Below are positions 24,051-36,721 of a DNA stretch of 64,000 nucleotides, piece after piece. Every line of letters starts with the position of its first letter. Positions within the stretch are counted from its first letter, which is position 1. Made by a program: the position numbers and the translations under genes. The notes beneath the pieces are model-generated. The model worked only from the letters and a program-made list of their open reading frames with translations, had not been told where the DNA came from and searched no databases. Origin of the DNA: Isoetes taiwanensis. Its lineage: Eukaryota; Streptophyta; Lycopodiopsida; Isoetales; Isoetaceae. The stretch spans positions 15,553,059 to 15,617,058 of the forward strand of contig JAJEKV010000004.1 of assembly GCA_021234155.1 (NCBI GenBank). The letters are read 5' to 3'.

Positions 24051-24607
24051 ACATGACTTAATTCACATTAAATTAGCTTTTGTCATACTCATTTCATTGG
24101 TCAAATATATTGCTTTAGGGATCAAGGTTTTCAATCTAACTAACCTACCTCTGCAGGTCTAAAGCTTTGGCTTGCGATATGATGTTTATTTATGGGTTGT
24201 CAATCTTGCAAGGATGGGTATGTCGAGCAGACTTGATTCAAATTGTGGTTTCGTCTTCATCCTTCGATACTTTGAATTGATTTCATTTCTATTCTATTTG
24301 TTAATACTTCGATATTGCTCTTGGTGTCGAGATTCCAAGTCATATTATTTAGGATAATTCAAGATGCTTAGGTTTTTAGAGTTTTTTATAATTCTTTTCA
24401 ATTTGGAACATTCTATATATTGCTTTGTATGAGCATGCATACTTCAAGCTATCACATTCAAGATGGTGCATATATACTACAATAAGATATGTGCCACAAC
24501 AAGAAGAACAACATCACGAGACAATCCTCATGTCTTTCACTTTGAAATCTTTAAGAAGACTTTATAAATCCCATTTTATGGTCCAGAGCGGTGGGCATCG
24601 ATGAGTC

Positions 24608-24688
24608 GTGTTGCAATCAAAGTGCTATGTTTTGGCCAATCCAGATTTGTGTTGCAATCAAAGTGCTATTTTTGGCCAATCTAGATTT
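24608..24688. repeat. 41-bp tandem duplication
   Basis: Two copies of a unit starting GTGTTGCAATCAAAGTGCTA, offset 41 bp, differing at three positions. Confidence 0.88.
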
Positions 24689-26587
24689 GGGATAACATGC
24701 TCATTTAAGCACTACAAATTTTTTAACACCATGGATTTGTTTTTGGGTGTTATATCGCAAAAACAAACTTTCTTGCTTGCTCTTCACATGATCATTTATT
24801 ATGCATGTGCCTATAGCCCACAAGTTCCACCTAATCATCAAGTTTTTAGGTGTGTGATTAGTTAAAGATGCACACCAATCCGCCCATGGGAAATTACATA
24901 GGGCAAAATCTACGCCACTGGCGGTTTTGTGGAAATCCACAGGTGACGTTGCGCTCATGGCAAATAGAAAGCCTTGATTTTTGCGCTAGAAAAAATTCTG
25001 AATCACAAACTTCTTTTATTTTTTTTTCAAGAAGTAGGCAAGGGCCTTCCAACCATTTTAGCTTTACCCATGTTATTTTAGGCATTGCAATGCAGGAGGA
25101 GAGCCGAATGTCATAATGCAATCATCCGAGCATGGCAAAATGTGGATGGATATAGATGCTCATATCCGCACGAATGATTCTTCTAGGTTTCATGATTCAT
25201 TGCTTTCCCATGAAAAACATTCTTGCTAATGCTAATGTGAACACGACCTCTATTTTTGTAATGTGTTTGAATCCACCTTTGATCACGGTATTCCTCTTCC
25301 CCTCATAGACAAATGGTCTTACGGGGGTATATAGTAGTCAAACAACGACTATATTTCAAAGCATACACGCAAGTATCTCCGAATCATTTTTGCCATAATG
25401 TTTGCTTTATTGGCAAGAAGATGAGGGGCAAAGATAGATGTTTCCAACATCATGTGGTTGTATGTAGTCATATAAAAGCGTGATCATATATGGACACCAA
25501 TTTTTAGCTAGCTAGGCGTTGACATGGATTCTATCTGTTTGCTCTGAGAACTTATGTGAAAGACGTACGCGCGTACAAGGCAGAAGGGTTTTTCTTCCAC
25601 ACCCCTTACTTGCTGCTCTGTTGCCCAAGATTCACAACCTTATTTTTTGGGTAAAATTGTTGGACTCGCTTCAATTCTGGTGAGCGTTTCTTAGATTTGA
25701 TGAAACTTGTGAATATATAAAATAACTTGCCATACTGTGGGCAATAATCTTATTATCTTATTTTTAAGACTATAGTGTATCTTTACTCTTACTTAATAAT
25801 ACAATGATTTTCATCTGTGGACAATAAAATTTTACCTCACCAAGGACAAATACTTTTATGGAATATTGGAAAACATGCTAAATTTGGTTTATTGAAGCAG
25901 GTAGATATGGGAGATGAGCCTGCAACATCTTTGAAACATTTTCTAAATATCAGTTCTTCACATGTTCATTTAGAGCTTATTGTGGAATGTGACAATGCAT
26001 AAGATAGAATGCTTGGCCATTTTATATGATGTCTGCATTCTTTTGTTGCCATTGTATTTAGAGCTTGCATTGTCTACTGCATTTCTAGGCATGTGTATAA
26101 GATCTTCCTCGTGAAAATTAACGTTCTCTACATTATGCACTGGCCATTACATATGCTAGAATTATACCCATTATATATGCTAACTCTAGCAATGAATTTG
26201 GTAACCCATAATCCAAGCTGTTGAAAATTGAAGGTTGACAATAATTGAATGGACTCTTGTATATCATCCCATTATAATTGAAAGACATTGTAAAAAAGAC
26301 TACTTTACTAAATATGAAATATGGGACATAGACATCTCTGAAGAATGTCAAGCGAATAAATATGACAATGATGACCTTATGGGTGCGAGTAGCAGTTGCT
26401 TTAAGTTTATAATTGACATGAGGATTCTGGAGTATGGTTGAATTAAAAACTAAGGACACTAGCTTGAAGAATATATGGTTGAATTAAAAAATAAAGACAT
26501 TATTGCTTAAAAAGTATAATGATAAACTTAGACAACTATACATTTTGAAGAAGTCAATGCCATAATGCCACATAATAGCTCCGAAGG

Positions 26588-26855
26588 GTTTGTAGTAGTA
26601 CCAATCCTAACATTTGTTTTTGAACTATATAATACATGTATTATATGCCATCAACTAAATGTTGTCAACCATGTTTTTATTAATTTTGAATTCAATCCCG
26701 ATGGAAGCCCAGTTCGGAGTTTGTAGTAGTACCAATCCTAACATTTGATTTTGAACTATATAATACATGTATTATATGCCATCAACTAAATGTTGTCAAC
26801 CATGTTTTTATTAATTTTGAATTCAATCCGACGGAAAGCCAAAGTGGCTGAGCTT
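26588..26855. repeat. 131-bp tandem duplication with a Helitron-like right end
   Basis: Two nearly identical 131-bp copies start TTTGTAGTAGTACCAATCC. The second copy runs on into a bulged stem (AGCC-AAAGT-GGCT) and ends CTTTTCTAGT near 26852, which resembles a Helitron 3' terminus (hairpin then CTAGT). Confidence 0.75.
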
Positions 26856-26873
26856 TTCTAGTATTAATAATAA

Positions 26874-26965
26874 GGGAAAATTGTCAAAAATACTCCAATA
26901 TTTTGGGTATTTAGAAAAATGCCCCTAATTTTCCATAATTGTGAAAATGCCCTTCCATGGCATGT
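26874..26965 (+). mobile_element. Single MULE-like terminal repeat
   Basis: GGGAAAATTGTCAAAAATAC and the following AAAATGCCCCTAATTTT closely resemble the left terminal repeat of the TIR element at 29419. No matching inverted copy of this one was found, so it is a solo or nested end. Confidence 0.45.
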
Positions 26966-26969
26966 TCAT

Positions 26970-28540
26970 GATCGATGTTATTTTTTTTTATATTCCATTC
27001 TTCCATGTTCTAGTCATAATCAACAGCATTTCTTGAAGATTTGCTCTAAAAGCAGCTCTTTTTTTACCTTTCTCAAGCCTCTCTAGCAGCCAGTACTCTA
27101 TGTCTTTCTTTAGCAATTTGAAACTTTTCTTGTTGAATCAAGTGGAATCAGCTTCTTCCCTCGATTGCTCTGGCTTTAGAACACAATATAAAACTGGAAT
27201 AAAACTCTGCAACATGGAATTTTTTAAATCCTATTGATCCTGCCATATCCGACATCAGATAAATAAATGCTGGCGCATTTAAAACAACTCCGCGACCTGG
27301 AATTCTTCGATTCTAAAGCACTTCAAAAAATATCAACGAACTTGATGTTCTTGAAAACTAAGCGCTTGGCATTTGTGGAGATATTTTTTCAAGTCCGGGC
27401 GAGATTATACCGTCGGAATGAATTGATCTTACTCTGCTTGCAAGTTGATGAGCAATTTGCCCAAATTCTGGCAACATTATGCAAACTAAACCATTTGAAA
27501 CTGTCAAAATTTTTGATGTATGTGCATTTGCTGTGAAGATTTATCGTCTTCTTGAGGATTTAGTTTGAGCAAATGCCACAGTAAAACGGATTAATGAAAA
27601 GAGGTGGAGTATGTACTATAATCAGCAATCTTGGCCCACCACAATGTGAAGGTTGTAAATTTGTTAGTTATGTATGCGAATCTGGCAGTCTGCAGTTCGA
27701 TGGAGAGTCCCATAGGTCGGCCCAATTAACTAGAAAAGAAAGAACTGTCCTGATAGATCCGAAGAAAGTAGACATCCACCAAACAAAAAGGTGAAGAGCT
27801 AGATCTTGCCAAGTTATGGGAAATAGAATCAATTCGGCTAAGCTGCTAGTGCCGTTGATCAGAGCAGCAAGTAGAAGAGGGATGGTCGAGACTCTACCAG
27901 AAGCTGTCTGTGCATCTGTCCAACAAATTCATCTGTTTTGTTCAGGCATAAGCCAAGTCCTTAATGCCCATTATAAATTGTGCTTACAGACATCAGAGTG
28001 ATTTAGCCAGATCCGGAAGCAAAACAAAGTGATCTGGGCCAGAATTAAGAACATAGTGATTTCCAGATTAAAAACTAACCCAATCTTCGCCTCGGATCCT
28101 TGGTACTGATTTTTGCAGCCCGCAGATCAGGCGTTAGTCCCAATTTGCTAACGCGTGATACATGATTAAAAAAAATAACGGGAAATCACGTTTGTTATTT
28201 TTGCCCAAAAAAAAAAAAAAAAAAAGAGGTCTTTTTCCCCCGAAAAAAAATTCTGTCGTGTCCTCCGTTCCCTTGGCATCTGTTCCAGCCTCCAATCCAG
28301 CCGATTCTGGTCGCTCCAACCTCTAATTCGGTCGTTTCTGATCGCTGGAACATCCCCAAGTTACAGGTAAGAAACACTGTTAGGCAGAGTTTTGTTAGAT
28401 ATTTTAGACAGAGTTTTGTTTAGATATTAAGGCGTTGCATAATGCAAGATCCAAGCCTCAAGAATGGATCGATCGGGTTAGGAATAATCTCGTTAATGTG
28501 ATTCAGTGGGCATCTGAGAAGTCTGAGCCTGTTTGGCTGC
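26970..28540. other. No supported gene
   Basis: Plus-strand frames at 27267-28001 have unremarkable composition and no domain I recognise. A long poly-A run lies at about 28206-28226. Confidence 0.4.
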
Positions 28541-28550
28541 TCAGAAGCAT

Positions 28551-28790
28551 CTACAATCTATATAGCCCATCCACTTGAGACTGCATGTCTTTCCTCGTTC
28601 TCAGTTCTTTCAAAATCTCCAATTCCCTTGCATAATCCAGAGGAGTCTTACCTTCATTGTCTACTGCATTTGCTATCAGATCATTCGAAAACTCTTCAGT
28701 ATTACATAGCATTGACATAATCTCTTTCTGCCCCAGGATTGTTGCCCATTGCAAAGTTGTCCTTTTGGTTTTTGTTCCCTTGCAATTCAC
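28551..28790 (-). pseudogene. Ankyrin-repeat fragment
   Basis: A 79-codon minus-strand frame has TTLQWATILGQKEIMSMLC and then DNEGKTPLDYARE, the TPLHxAA...G and TPLDLA parts of two ankyrin repeats about 33 residues apart (residues 12-55). No further repeats are found upstream, and no transmembrane or kinase domain follows. It is either a final exon or, more likely given the isolation, a gene fragment. Confidence 0.5.
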
Positions 28791-29269
28791 AAACTCAAAT
28801 GTCTTTCTTCCCTTGCTGTTTTCCGGGATGAACTTGGCAATTACTTTTTCGATCTTGCAGGAACATGTGGTTTGTTCATGGGAACAAACATTTCTTATTT
28901 TTATGCTACATGATAGACATCTATCTCTTTCTTTAATTTGTTATAGTATTGTTTATTGTTTCGTGCTCAATGTGGCAATCTATAATCTCAAAGACAGATG
29001 TAACTTTTTGGATTATTAGTATAAGAATTAAGTTTATTTACTTAATGGTGCTTTTTTGCTGCTCCTTTAAATAAAAATGTTGGTAGATGTGGGCTTCCAT
29101 TCCAGGATAAGCTATGGACATTCAAGGACATACACCGAATTCAGTGCGCAATACAGGTTTGGGCATTATTATGAAGTTTTAGTAGGTTAGTTGAGAATTC
29201 TGATTGCATATTTGAATTCAGCGTGTTCAAATTAGTAAAGAACAAGTTTCAAAATGTTAAAAATCGAAT

Positions 29270-29370
29270 GTTTTTTTTTTGGCAAAAAAATAACTCGTTA
29301 TCACCTCTGGTGATAACTCGTTATACATTATTTTTGCGTTAGCTATTAGCTAACTACTAACTGCTAACTC
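29270..29370. other. Inverted repeat with direct flanks
   Basis: GTTATCACC and GGTGATAAC form a 9-bp stem with a 3-nt loop, bracketed by two copies of ATAACTCGTTAT. A run of CTAACT-like repeats follows (about 29340-29370). Confidence 0.5.
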
Positions 29371-29418
29371 CCAACTCCGGAACTTTTTCGCCGCAAATCC
29401 GTACCCAGGAAAAAAAAA

Positions 29419-30231
29419 AGGGAAAATTATAAAAATGCCCCTGTATTTGACAAAAATTATGAAATTGCCCTTGTATTTTAGCAAATTATTGAAATGCCCC
29501 TCTGTTTCCTTGTTTCTCTCTGTTTCTCACGAAAATCGTCTCACGAAAATCGTCTCACTTATCTAGAATAATCCTTCGCGTTATGGCCTCCAGCTGTTAT
29601 GGCGTCCAGTTCTTATGGATTCGCGGCAGTATAGTGGTGCTGTTCTTCAACATGTTTTTGAAGAATACTTTTAAGCAAAGAGATAATTTTGCACTTATTC
29701 TTCTGAATTTGGATAAGGATCTAACCTGGAAATGAGCAATGCTTCTTGTCTGAATCTGAAGTACAGTTTTGCGAGTTCAATTCAGTTATATGGTAGATGC
29801 TTCTGGGTCAGAAATTTCTGCTGGGTTAGAAATTCGTGCAGGATTCACTGCCCTGTTCTGAGTTAGCAACTTCTACAGTAGAAAATTCTGAGGTAGAAAG
29901 TGAAATTTAATCAGGGGTTTCTTGTATAGCCGGAATGATCCAAGCTTTGGCGGAAATTCTAATTTCAAACCGATGGAACACAAGAAAGCCGCTTCTTTTT
30001 CTTCTTCGAAAATCATGCAACCAAGGTCGAATTCCGAACAGATGTTCTAATTTTTGAAAATGCAGAATGAGACATCTCTGGAGTTTCAGAATGCTGGATC
30101 TCTGGAGTTGTTTTCGTGGGCGACTTTGATGCCGGAATACGAACGACATAGGGGCATTTTGACGAATTAACAAAATACAGGGGTATTTTTATAAATAGCC
30201 AGAAATATAAGGGCATTTTTGTAATTTTTCC
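29419..30231. mobile_element. Non-autonomous MULE-like TIR element (813 bp)
   Basis: The left end (GGGAAAATTATAAAAATGCC onward, about 85 bp) is repeated in inverted form at the right end (reverse complement starts GGAAAAATTACAAAAATGCC). Both arms contain two or three short AAATGCCCCT-type blocks. The element is bounded by nine A on the left (29410-29418) and ten A on the right (30232-30241), which fits a 9-bp target-site duplication of poly-A, the size made by Mutator-like transposases. The interior has no transposase frame; it holds a 13-bp tandem duplication (ACGAAAATCGTCT) near 29525-29550. Confidence 0.72.
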
Positions 30232-31235
30232 AAAAAAAAAACACACGTGTCAGCAAAACTAGATAGAATATAAGAATCGAATTTAGGGAGAATGAAGTAT
30301 CAATGATATATCAATGATATATATATAGGTATATCGGATGGGGGCATCATTTTTTTTGTGTATATAGACGCAAATCTTGGCCCTCCAAATCTTGAGGTTT
30401 TTATAAGTGCTTTTACGAGGTGATTTGTAGTTTGTTTTACAGAGCAACGCAATGGGGACAAATTTATTTTATGTACACTGATAACTTTTGAGCACCACTC
30501 AATTTGAATATAGAAGAAAAGTAATAAGTAAACATTAATGCTTCGTCGGGCTTTACCATTGCTTTAAATATGATGTGATAAGGAATGAAGTTGTGCTTCA
30601 TGGGCTTCATGAATTTGTATGAAGCTTTACAACCATGTTTGTGACCTGCATGTGGATGTATATATTCTTGAGAGCTGGTCATGCCTATCCTATTGTTTTT
30701 TTTTTGTAGGGTTCATCGTTGATTCAATCCACTGAGCTTTTTAATGCTCTAGAGAACCAAACCCAAATTTGTGTCCCCATGTCTAAATATTTATTGCTGT
30801 AGAATGTGTACTGAAGAGAATTTGACAGGTTGTTGGATGCAAAAACAATAGCACATCTATGTCTTATCTTTTACGCCTATGCCCATTGCCCCCCCTTTTT
30901 TTCTTCTTTTGATAAAATGACTAATGTGGAAAAGAAATTTCTATTTGGACTTATGGCCTATCTATAGTTGCTACCATTTGTCATGATCGTAATGTTAACC
31001 ATTTTCCATTATGTTTAAACTACATCCAAGATGCTATTGCAATAATAAATTTGTAAGACATCCATAAGCACTAATAGTGGAACCATTGCTTGCTTAAGTA
31101 GGGGTCTCATAACCACTTAATAGTGCAACCATTGCAATATTGTAGTCATAAGCACATAATAGTAGGGTATGAGGCTTGCAACAATACAGCCAATAGCTAT
31201 CGTTTTGTACATGATGCAATGGAAAGGAAAATAAG

Positions 31236-31300
31236 GTATAATTAGAATAGAATAGAATAGAATAGAGTTCTTATCGTCCACAAAGACGAATTGGCCTATA
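31236..31300 (-). mobile_element. Retroposon 3' tail with (TATTC)n
   Basis: On the minus strand, ATAGGCCAATTCGTCTTTG, GTGGACGATAAGAAC and then TCTATTC repeats (31236-31263). This is a diverged copy of the 3' end seen at 18.72 and 13.98 kb. Its upstream part is replaced by the minisatellite that begins at about 31298. Confidence 0.45.
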
Positions 31301-31808
31301 GAATCTTGAAGAATCTAGAAGAATCTCAAGAGAATCTTAGATATTCTAGGGGAACCTTTATAGAATCTTGGGAAATCTGAGAGAATCTACATGGTTAAAA
31401 GAGAATCTAAGGGAATGTTAATAAAATCTTTAAGAACCTAGAGGAATCTAGGGGAATCTTCATAGGATCTTAGAGAATCTAGAGGAGGAATCTAGAGGAA
31501 TCTCAAGAGAATCTTAGGGATTCTAGGTGAATCTTTATAGGATCTTGATAGATCTAAGAGAATCTACATGGAATCTTGGAAAATCTAGAGGAATCTTGGG
31601 ATAATCTTTGAAAACCTAGGGGAATCTCAAGAGAATCTTAGAAAATCTAGGGAAATATTTGAGAATCGAGAGGAATCTTGATAGAATCTTGGAGAATCTA
31701 TGGGAATCTTCATAGAATCTGCGAGAATCTAGGGGAATCTACATAGAATATTGTAGAATGTAAAGGAACCTTGAGCTAATCATAAAAAATCTAGGGGAAT
31801 CTTTTATG
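31298..31808. repeat. Degenerate GAATCT minisatellite
   Basis: About 510 bp are built of variants of AGAATCTTGG and GAATCTAGGGG, alternating with a period of roughly 16 bp and larger blocks (for example GGGGAATCTTCATA) of about 32-64 bp. Copies differ by substitutions and small indels. Confidence 0.85.
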
Positions 31809-31809
31809 C

Positions 31810-34207
31810 TGGGTGTGTTTTGAAGGGTCGGCTTCATGCAGGCCCTCATATTATAAAAACTTGTATATATGTATAGATATATTAGACAAGTATGCTGAAG
31901 AAATGTATATGTTCATGGCTTCTATTTTGCACAATTCCTCGATATACTTAACTACTATGATCTTTAGGAGGAGACCAAAACTACTTTAACATAATCCGTA
32001 AGAGTCATAAAGAATAACTCCATGGATCAGTCTTATATAGAAGGCCTATATGAACACGAACCATTACTTATGTGCGGCAACGTCAGGCACACGTTCTATT
32101 TGGGTGAAATTTGTGCTTCACAAGTTTCGCTATAAATAACATAGTATAAAAAAACAATCATAAGTGTTCCAAAATTCTTAGTTTCGATGTTAGTAGATCT
32201 TAGAGGCTAAAGGGATTTAATGGCTAAAGGTTTAACAAGTGCACAATCAAAATAATGTTATTGACAGGAATTGCAATCAATAAATATTGTTGGTGATTCA
32301 TACAATTCCTTAGGCCTTAGTTAACATGATGGTTTATAGGCTTGGGCTTATTGTGCCTATACTATAAATTCAAACAAAAGCCATATATTATGCCTAATCA
32401 TAGACTCCTTCACACATGCTCATATACCTCCTTTCTATATGCTTCACAAGTTTCGCAAGTGTCCCTACAGAACGGAATGGAAGTAGGGTCGATCGATCTC
32501 ACATGACCGACTGCACAATTTTATTTTATTTTTTTGTTTCTTTAGGGTTATGGTAGTTCATCGAGCTTCTAAGTTCTTCGACCGCACACCTGTTCTTGAA
32601 TTCGAGTTGTTGGCAACTCGCCAGATTTACCACGGCAATGATTATGTAGCTTGCTTTGGATCGCAATAATAAAGAGAAAAAGCATTATATTCTTCGCAGG
32701 TACCGCGTAGATCGTTGTGTTCTTCACAAGCATAACATCAGATCTATTCAAAAACGTCAGTTCTTGTCGGATGTCTTCAAAGAGCATTAAATCTATTTAA
32801 GGACACTGTAGGTGCTGCAAGAAAAGGTCTAAACAATAGCTTCCCTATTTGTAGGCGACCTGCTCCCGATTAACACTGGTCAGGGGATCCCAACCTCCAT
32901 TTCCCTATGCAACTCCTCTTTACTAAACATCATTGAAATGTTGGTGGGTACATTTAGTCTCAAGCAATACCTTGCATTTTTGATAGCATGCAGCTTTGAG
33001 TATATCAAATGCTGATATAAATACAACTCTACATATGTGCACCAATTTACACTAGGTCATATCAGGCAAGACTTCATTTTTCTTCCTTTTTTTGCATAGG
33101 TTTCAAATCGGCAAACTTTGAGGGCTTTTATTCTACTTGCCAAAAGATGGGACGAAGAGTAAGAATTATGATCATCAAGATTGTCTTGATTTTTTCAATC
33201 TTATGATTGGTCTATTGTAAATTCCTCTTGGCATCAATTATAATGCCATGCTTGCGATTTGGTCTTTTTTCTTGTTTGTCAAGATGGATTTTGTTTTATT
33301 AGTAGTATGCATAGAAAACTAAATTCAGACTTGTTTTGTTTATCGGTTATGGTAGGTTAATTGACATATTGTGCAGGTTTTGGCATAGGGCTATGGTATT
33401 TTAAGCAGCACAACTCCACCGCCACAAGTTGGATATTTTTCATCTCATTTGCCTGTTAACATTACTAAAACTACCCCATTCTTTCATATCTATTCTCAAT
33501 CTTGTCATGTTAGCAATGATGATTAATGGTTAATGAACCATTTTTAGGTTTTGGACAAAGCTGCCAAATGGTTCATTATTCATCTTTGTAAATGGAAGGA
33601 ACATATGATATTGCAGGAGTAAAAGAATTACCTTTAGTGTCAGTTATAGTGCTATTGTTAGTTAGCATCCAATCCACATGCCTAGAAAGCAAGTGCTGGA
33701 ATTTCTGAACATTGAGTGTGCTATAGAGTTGCATTGCTTGAGGCCCAGCATGGTTAGAAATCTATCTGATAACATAGCTGCAAGGTTTATGACAAATTGA
33801 CCAATCCATAGCCAACTGCATAGGTATATTAAACTGTTGTAACTGATAAAGACAATGAAAGAAAATTACTAGCAGAACTCATTTCTCAAAAAGTGTTCAC
33901 TTGATGCAAATGTAAATAGCATGGGCATGGTAATTTTCTTGCTTTTGAAATGAAAACATTGTAAATCCTTGAACTATGTCTGCAGGGTTGTCCTATTATA
34001 ACTGCCAAAAAAAATCTTATGTTCTCACGGGAGTACTAAAATGCTCTATCTGCCTTAATGACAGGAAACTTCTTAATAATATTTCTATGCAAAGAATACA
34101 TAATAGTCTGTCACAACTAGATTTTCATTGGTACGTTCTTTTACATTGAGGAACCAAGAGACTAGTATTAGACATGCCCTACTTAGACTTCATCTTGTCA
34201 ATGACAC
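31810..34207. other. Intergenic, no supported gene
   Basis: AT-rich sequence flanking the left side of the chromovirus. Short frames, such as one on the minus strand at 32569-32787, show no known domain. Confidence 0.45.
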
Positions 34208-35863
34208 TGTGACGTCCCCTATTCGTATACGGTGCACTCACCGTATACAAACAGGAGTTCATCCCCCATACCAGCTCCATGCCGATACAGGGCCCTCCAC
34301 ATGACACTGCAACCGTGACGGGTTCCAGTGGGAAGAGTGAAGGGGTCATTTCACCCCGTCTCCCTCAGGGCCTACCTAGCTGCGGAAGCGTAAACATACA
34401 TGTCAGTATATAACATAAGCACATATCCACCTCGAAGGGTGGTCCATCACATCTGCATAGACAAGGTGAGCACAATACATATGGGGAGTCCTACCCAAGG
34501 CTCAGACTCAAGGGGGTGACTGACGGCTTGGGTCTCCAGAGTTCATTGCAGACGGAATTCATGGCGATGGATTTGGCTGGCATATGAACATGGCATAGGG
34601 TTGTCCACTCCATCCGCCCCTCCTGTGCACACTTTGCAGAGTAGGCTGAAAAGTGTCGGGACCTGACTGTAGCCCGCCGGATGCATAGCCAAAGGGGCTA
34701 ATCCTGGGTCTCATCCTCCCAGTTCCGATGGGGCAGGAAGGGATCGCTCCCTCCAGAGATCTGCATGCCGACTCAAGGTAACTAGAGGGCCACTGCCCGT
34801 ATTCGACTGAACCCACTGGAAAGCGTACACCGCTTCACGGGTGTCGAGTCCGTGGTAAGCCATTAGACCTAGTCACTATGATCCCTGGTAGGCCTTACAC
34901 ACCAGAGGGATCGTTCAAGAGTCGGAACATGAGCCTCCTTCTCAGCCAGTCTGGCCCCTTCACCCACAACCAGGTGTGGTTCTTGTGCACAGGCCGAATC
35001 TATAGTGTGCTAGAGAGGCTAATCTAGGAGCATCTACTACCAAGCTTGAGGTCTCTACCCCCCTTCCCAATACAAGGAGTTCATAGAGATACATCATCCA
35101 TATATATCACAGAAGAACTAAAGAACTATATCTAATCTATATCATAGAGTTAGGTTCTTTAGTTAGAGGCTGGTATCTAGAGATCTAGAAGGCTGCTATG
35201 GGCAATTTAATAGGCTAAACCTAATGATTCTATGACTGAAATAGGGTTTAGACTATTTAATTGGCCAAATACCTGATCCTTGAGTGGCTCCTCCTGACCT
35301 GAGTTCGACCATCCTGCTGCAACGCTCGAATCAAGGGAAACTAATGGTGCAATTCTCTCAGGCAGAGTCTGGGAGGCGGTTTTGGCTCTTGAGGCAGCCA
35401 AAACAGAGCTCTAAAACCCTAGAAATGAAAAATGGGCAAGTTAGGGTTTCCCTTCTTAAATAGACAAGGGGTTGGCTAGGGTTTCCAATTATCTCCTTTA
35501 GGCATGTGGGATAATTGGGAATGGGCCCACTTGCCTTTAATGGCTAGGTGGCAAAATGTGCCCACATGGAAATGTGTGCCCACATTAATGTGTACATTGG
35601 TAAATGTGTACATTAATTGCACACTTGGGTATGGCCCACTTGGCTTAAAGTATCCATATGGAAATGTGTGCCCACATTAATGTGTACATTGGTAAATGTG
35701 CACATTAATACTAATGCACATTCTTAGCAAGTTGCCCCCTAGGGCTACCCACTTGGCTACACGCGTCGGCATTACCGTCGTCGATTGGAGTAAAGCGTAC
35801 TTGGCGTATTTGGCAAGATCATGTTATATCGTCTTGGGACCGTATCTTGTCCCAGGCGCCACA
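34208..35863 (-). repeat. Chromovirus 3' LTR
   Basis: This copy starts TGTGACGTCCCC and ends GGCGCCACA, aligning along its length with 45863-47478. Inside, a block of about 55 bp (GGAAATGTGTGCCCACATTA) is itself tandemly repeated at about 35567 and 35657. It keeps many CAG and CTG triplets that the other copy lacks. Confidence 0.88.
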
Positions 35864-35877
35864 TTCTCCCCACCTTG
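35864..35877 (-). promoter_or_regulatory. Polypurine tract
   Basis: AAGGTGGGGAGAA on the minus strand lies directly beside the LTR TGTG end, as needed to prime plus-strand synthesis. The same box (GGTGGGGAGAA) recurs beside the other element at 51244. Confidence 0.75.
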
Positions 35878-35879
35878 AA

Positions 35880-36720
35880 ATGATGTTGTCGCGCGCCATT
35901 GGGTCTCCCCACCTTGGGATCATCTAACACGCAATCAGCCCGATACATAACGATATACTATTATAGTACTTACATTTATTAAGATTACCTTAAGGTAATA
36001 TTTTTTTAGAACATTATCACGCCATTATATTATGAAATAACTTATCAATTCATAACATCTTTAAGCAAGTTACTTTCGATAGTTTTACTTATCATGACAA
36101 TTAAGTTTATCAAAATTTTAACATTTCATGTCTAACATTATTGTTCGAGGGTACTCTTCATTCCTTGCAACACATTCCAACAAAATTTGTGTTGCAAGTC
36201 TTCATCTTCGACCTCCTTGCCCTCCGGGCGCTCTATTGGCTCTTGGTCGACACTCACGTTAGTACCATTTTAATTATTAATACAATTTTTGGTTATATGG
36301 TGACCACCCACCTATCTACATGGATGCATGGCTAATCTCCAGTAGGAAGAGGGTGAATCTTCCATTATGGCCGTGGAGACGCCTATATGCCTATATACGC
36401 TCATGCCTACACCCTAGTTGCCCAACGTGGAGGATAGGTCCTTCCAGATATGGGGCGTGAAGCCCTGATTCCTCCTATCAAAGCATATATGGGGCTAGAG
36501 GTGCTTTTCCTATCGATGCATTCCTTAATGACCTCCTTTCTCGAGGTCGTCTACTTCCGTGGAGCAGTAGACTTTCTAATCTACCTTCCACAAGCCTTAA
36601 AAACTGGCGGTCATGCCTACATTGACATTACACCCGCCCTAGAGATCAACCGTAGTGGTCCCATCATCGGTAACAACGCATGCGACCCATACCTAGCATA
36701 GGTTGCATGCGTAAATTAAC
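35880..36720. other. Interior spacer between pol and 3' LTR
   Basis: No domain-bearing frame. A perfect 16-bp palindrome ATTACCTTAAGGTAAT lies near 35983-36000. Confidence 0.4.
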
Positions 36721-36721
36721 C

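Larger units (their letters stand above)
19741..26580. other. Long gene-poor region
   Basis: CTATC/TATA-rich sequence at 19745-19775 passes into TATAATAATAAAGCC, which resembles a Helitron 5' end. Short frames at 20.3-21.0 kb on both strands (for example a minus-strand frame at 20705-20896 containing EGAWWNDSVCIVDF) have protein-like composition but no family I can name. The remainder to 26.58 kb is AT-rich with scattered tandem duplications and no supported gene. Confidence 0.4.

Noticed and set aside
31298-31808. CRISPR-like array
   Set aside because: Units are degenerate, without regular unique spacers, in a plant genome; it is a minisatellite.
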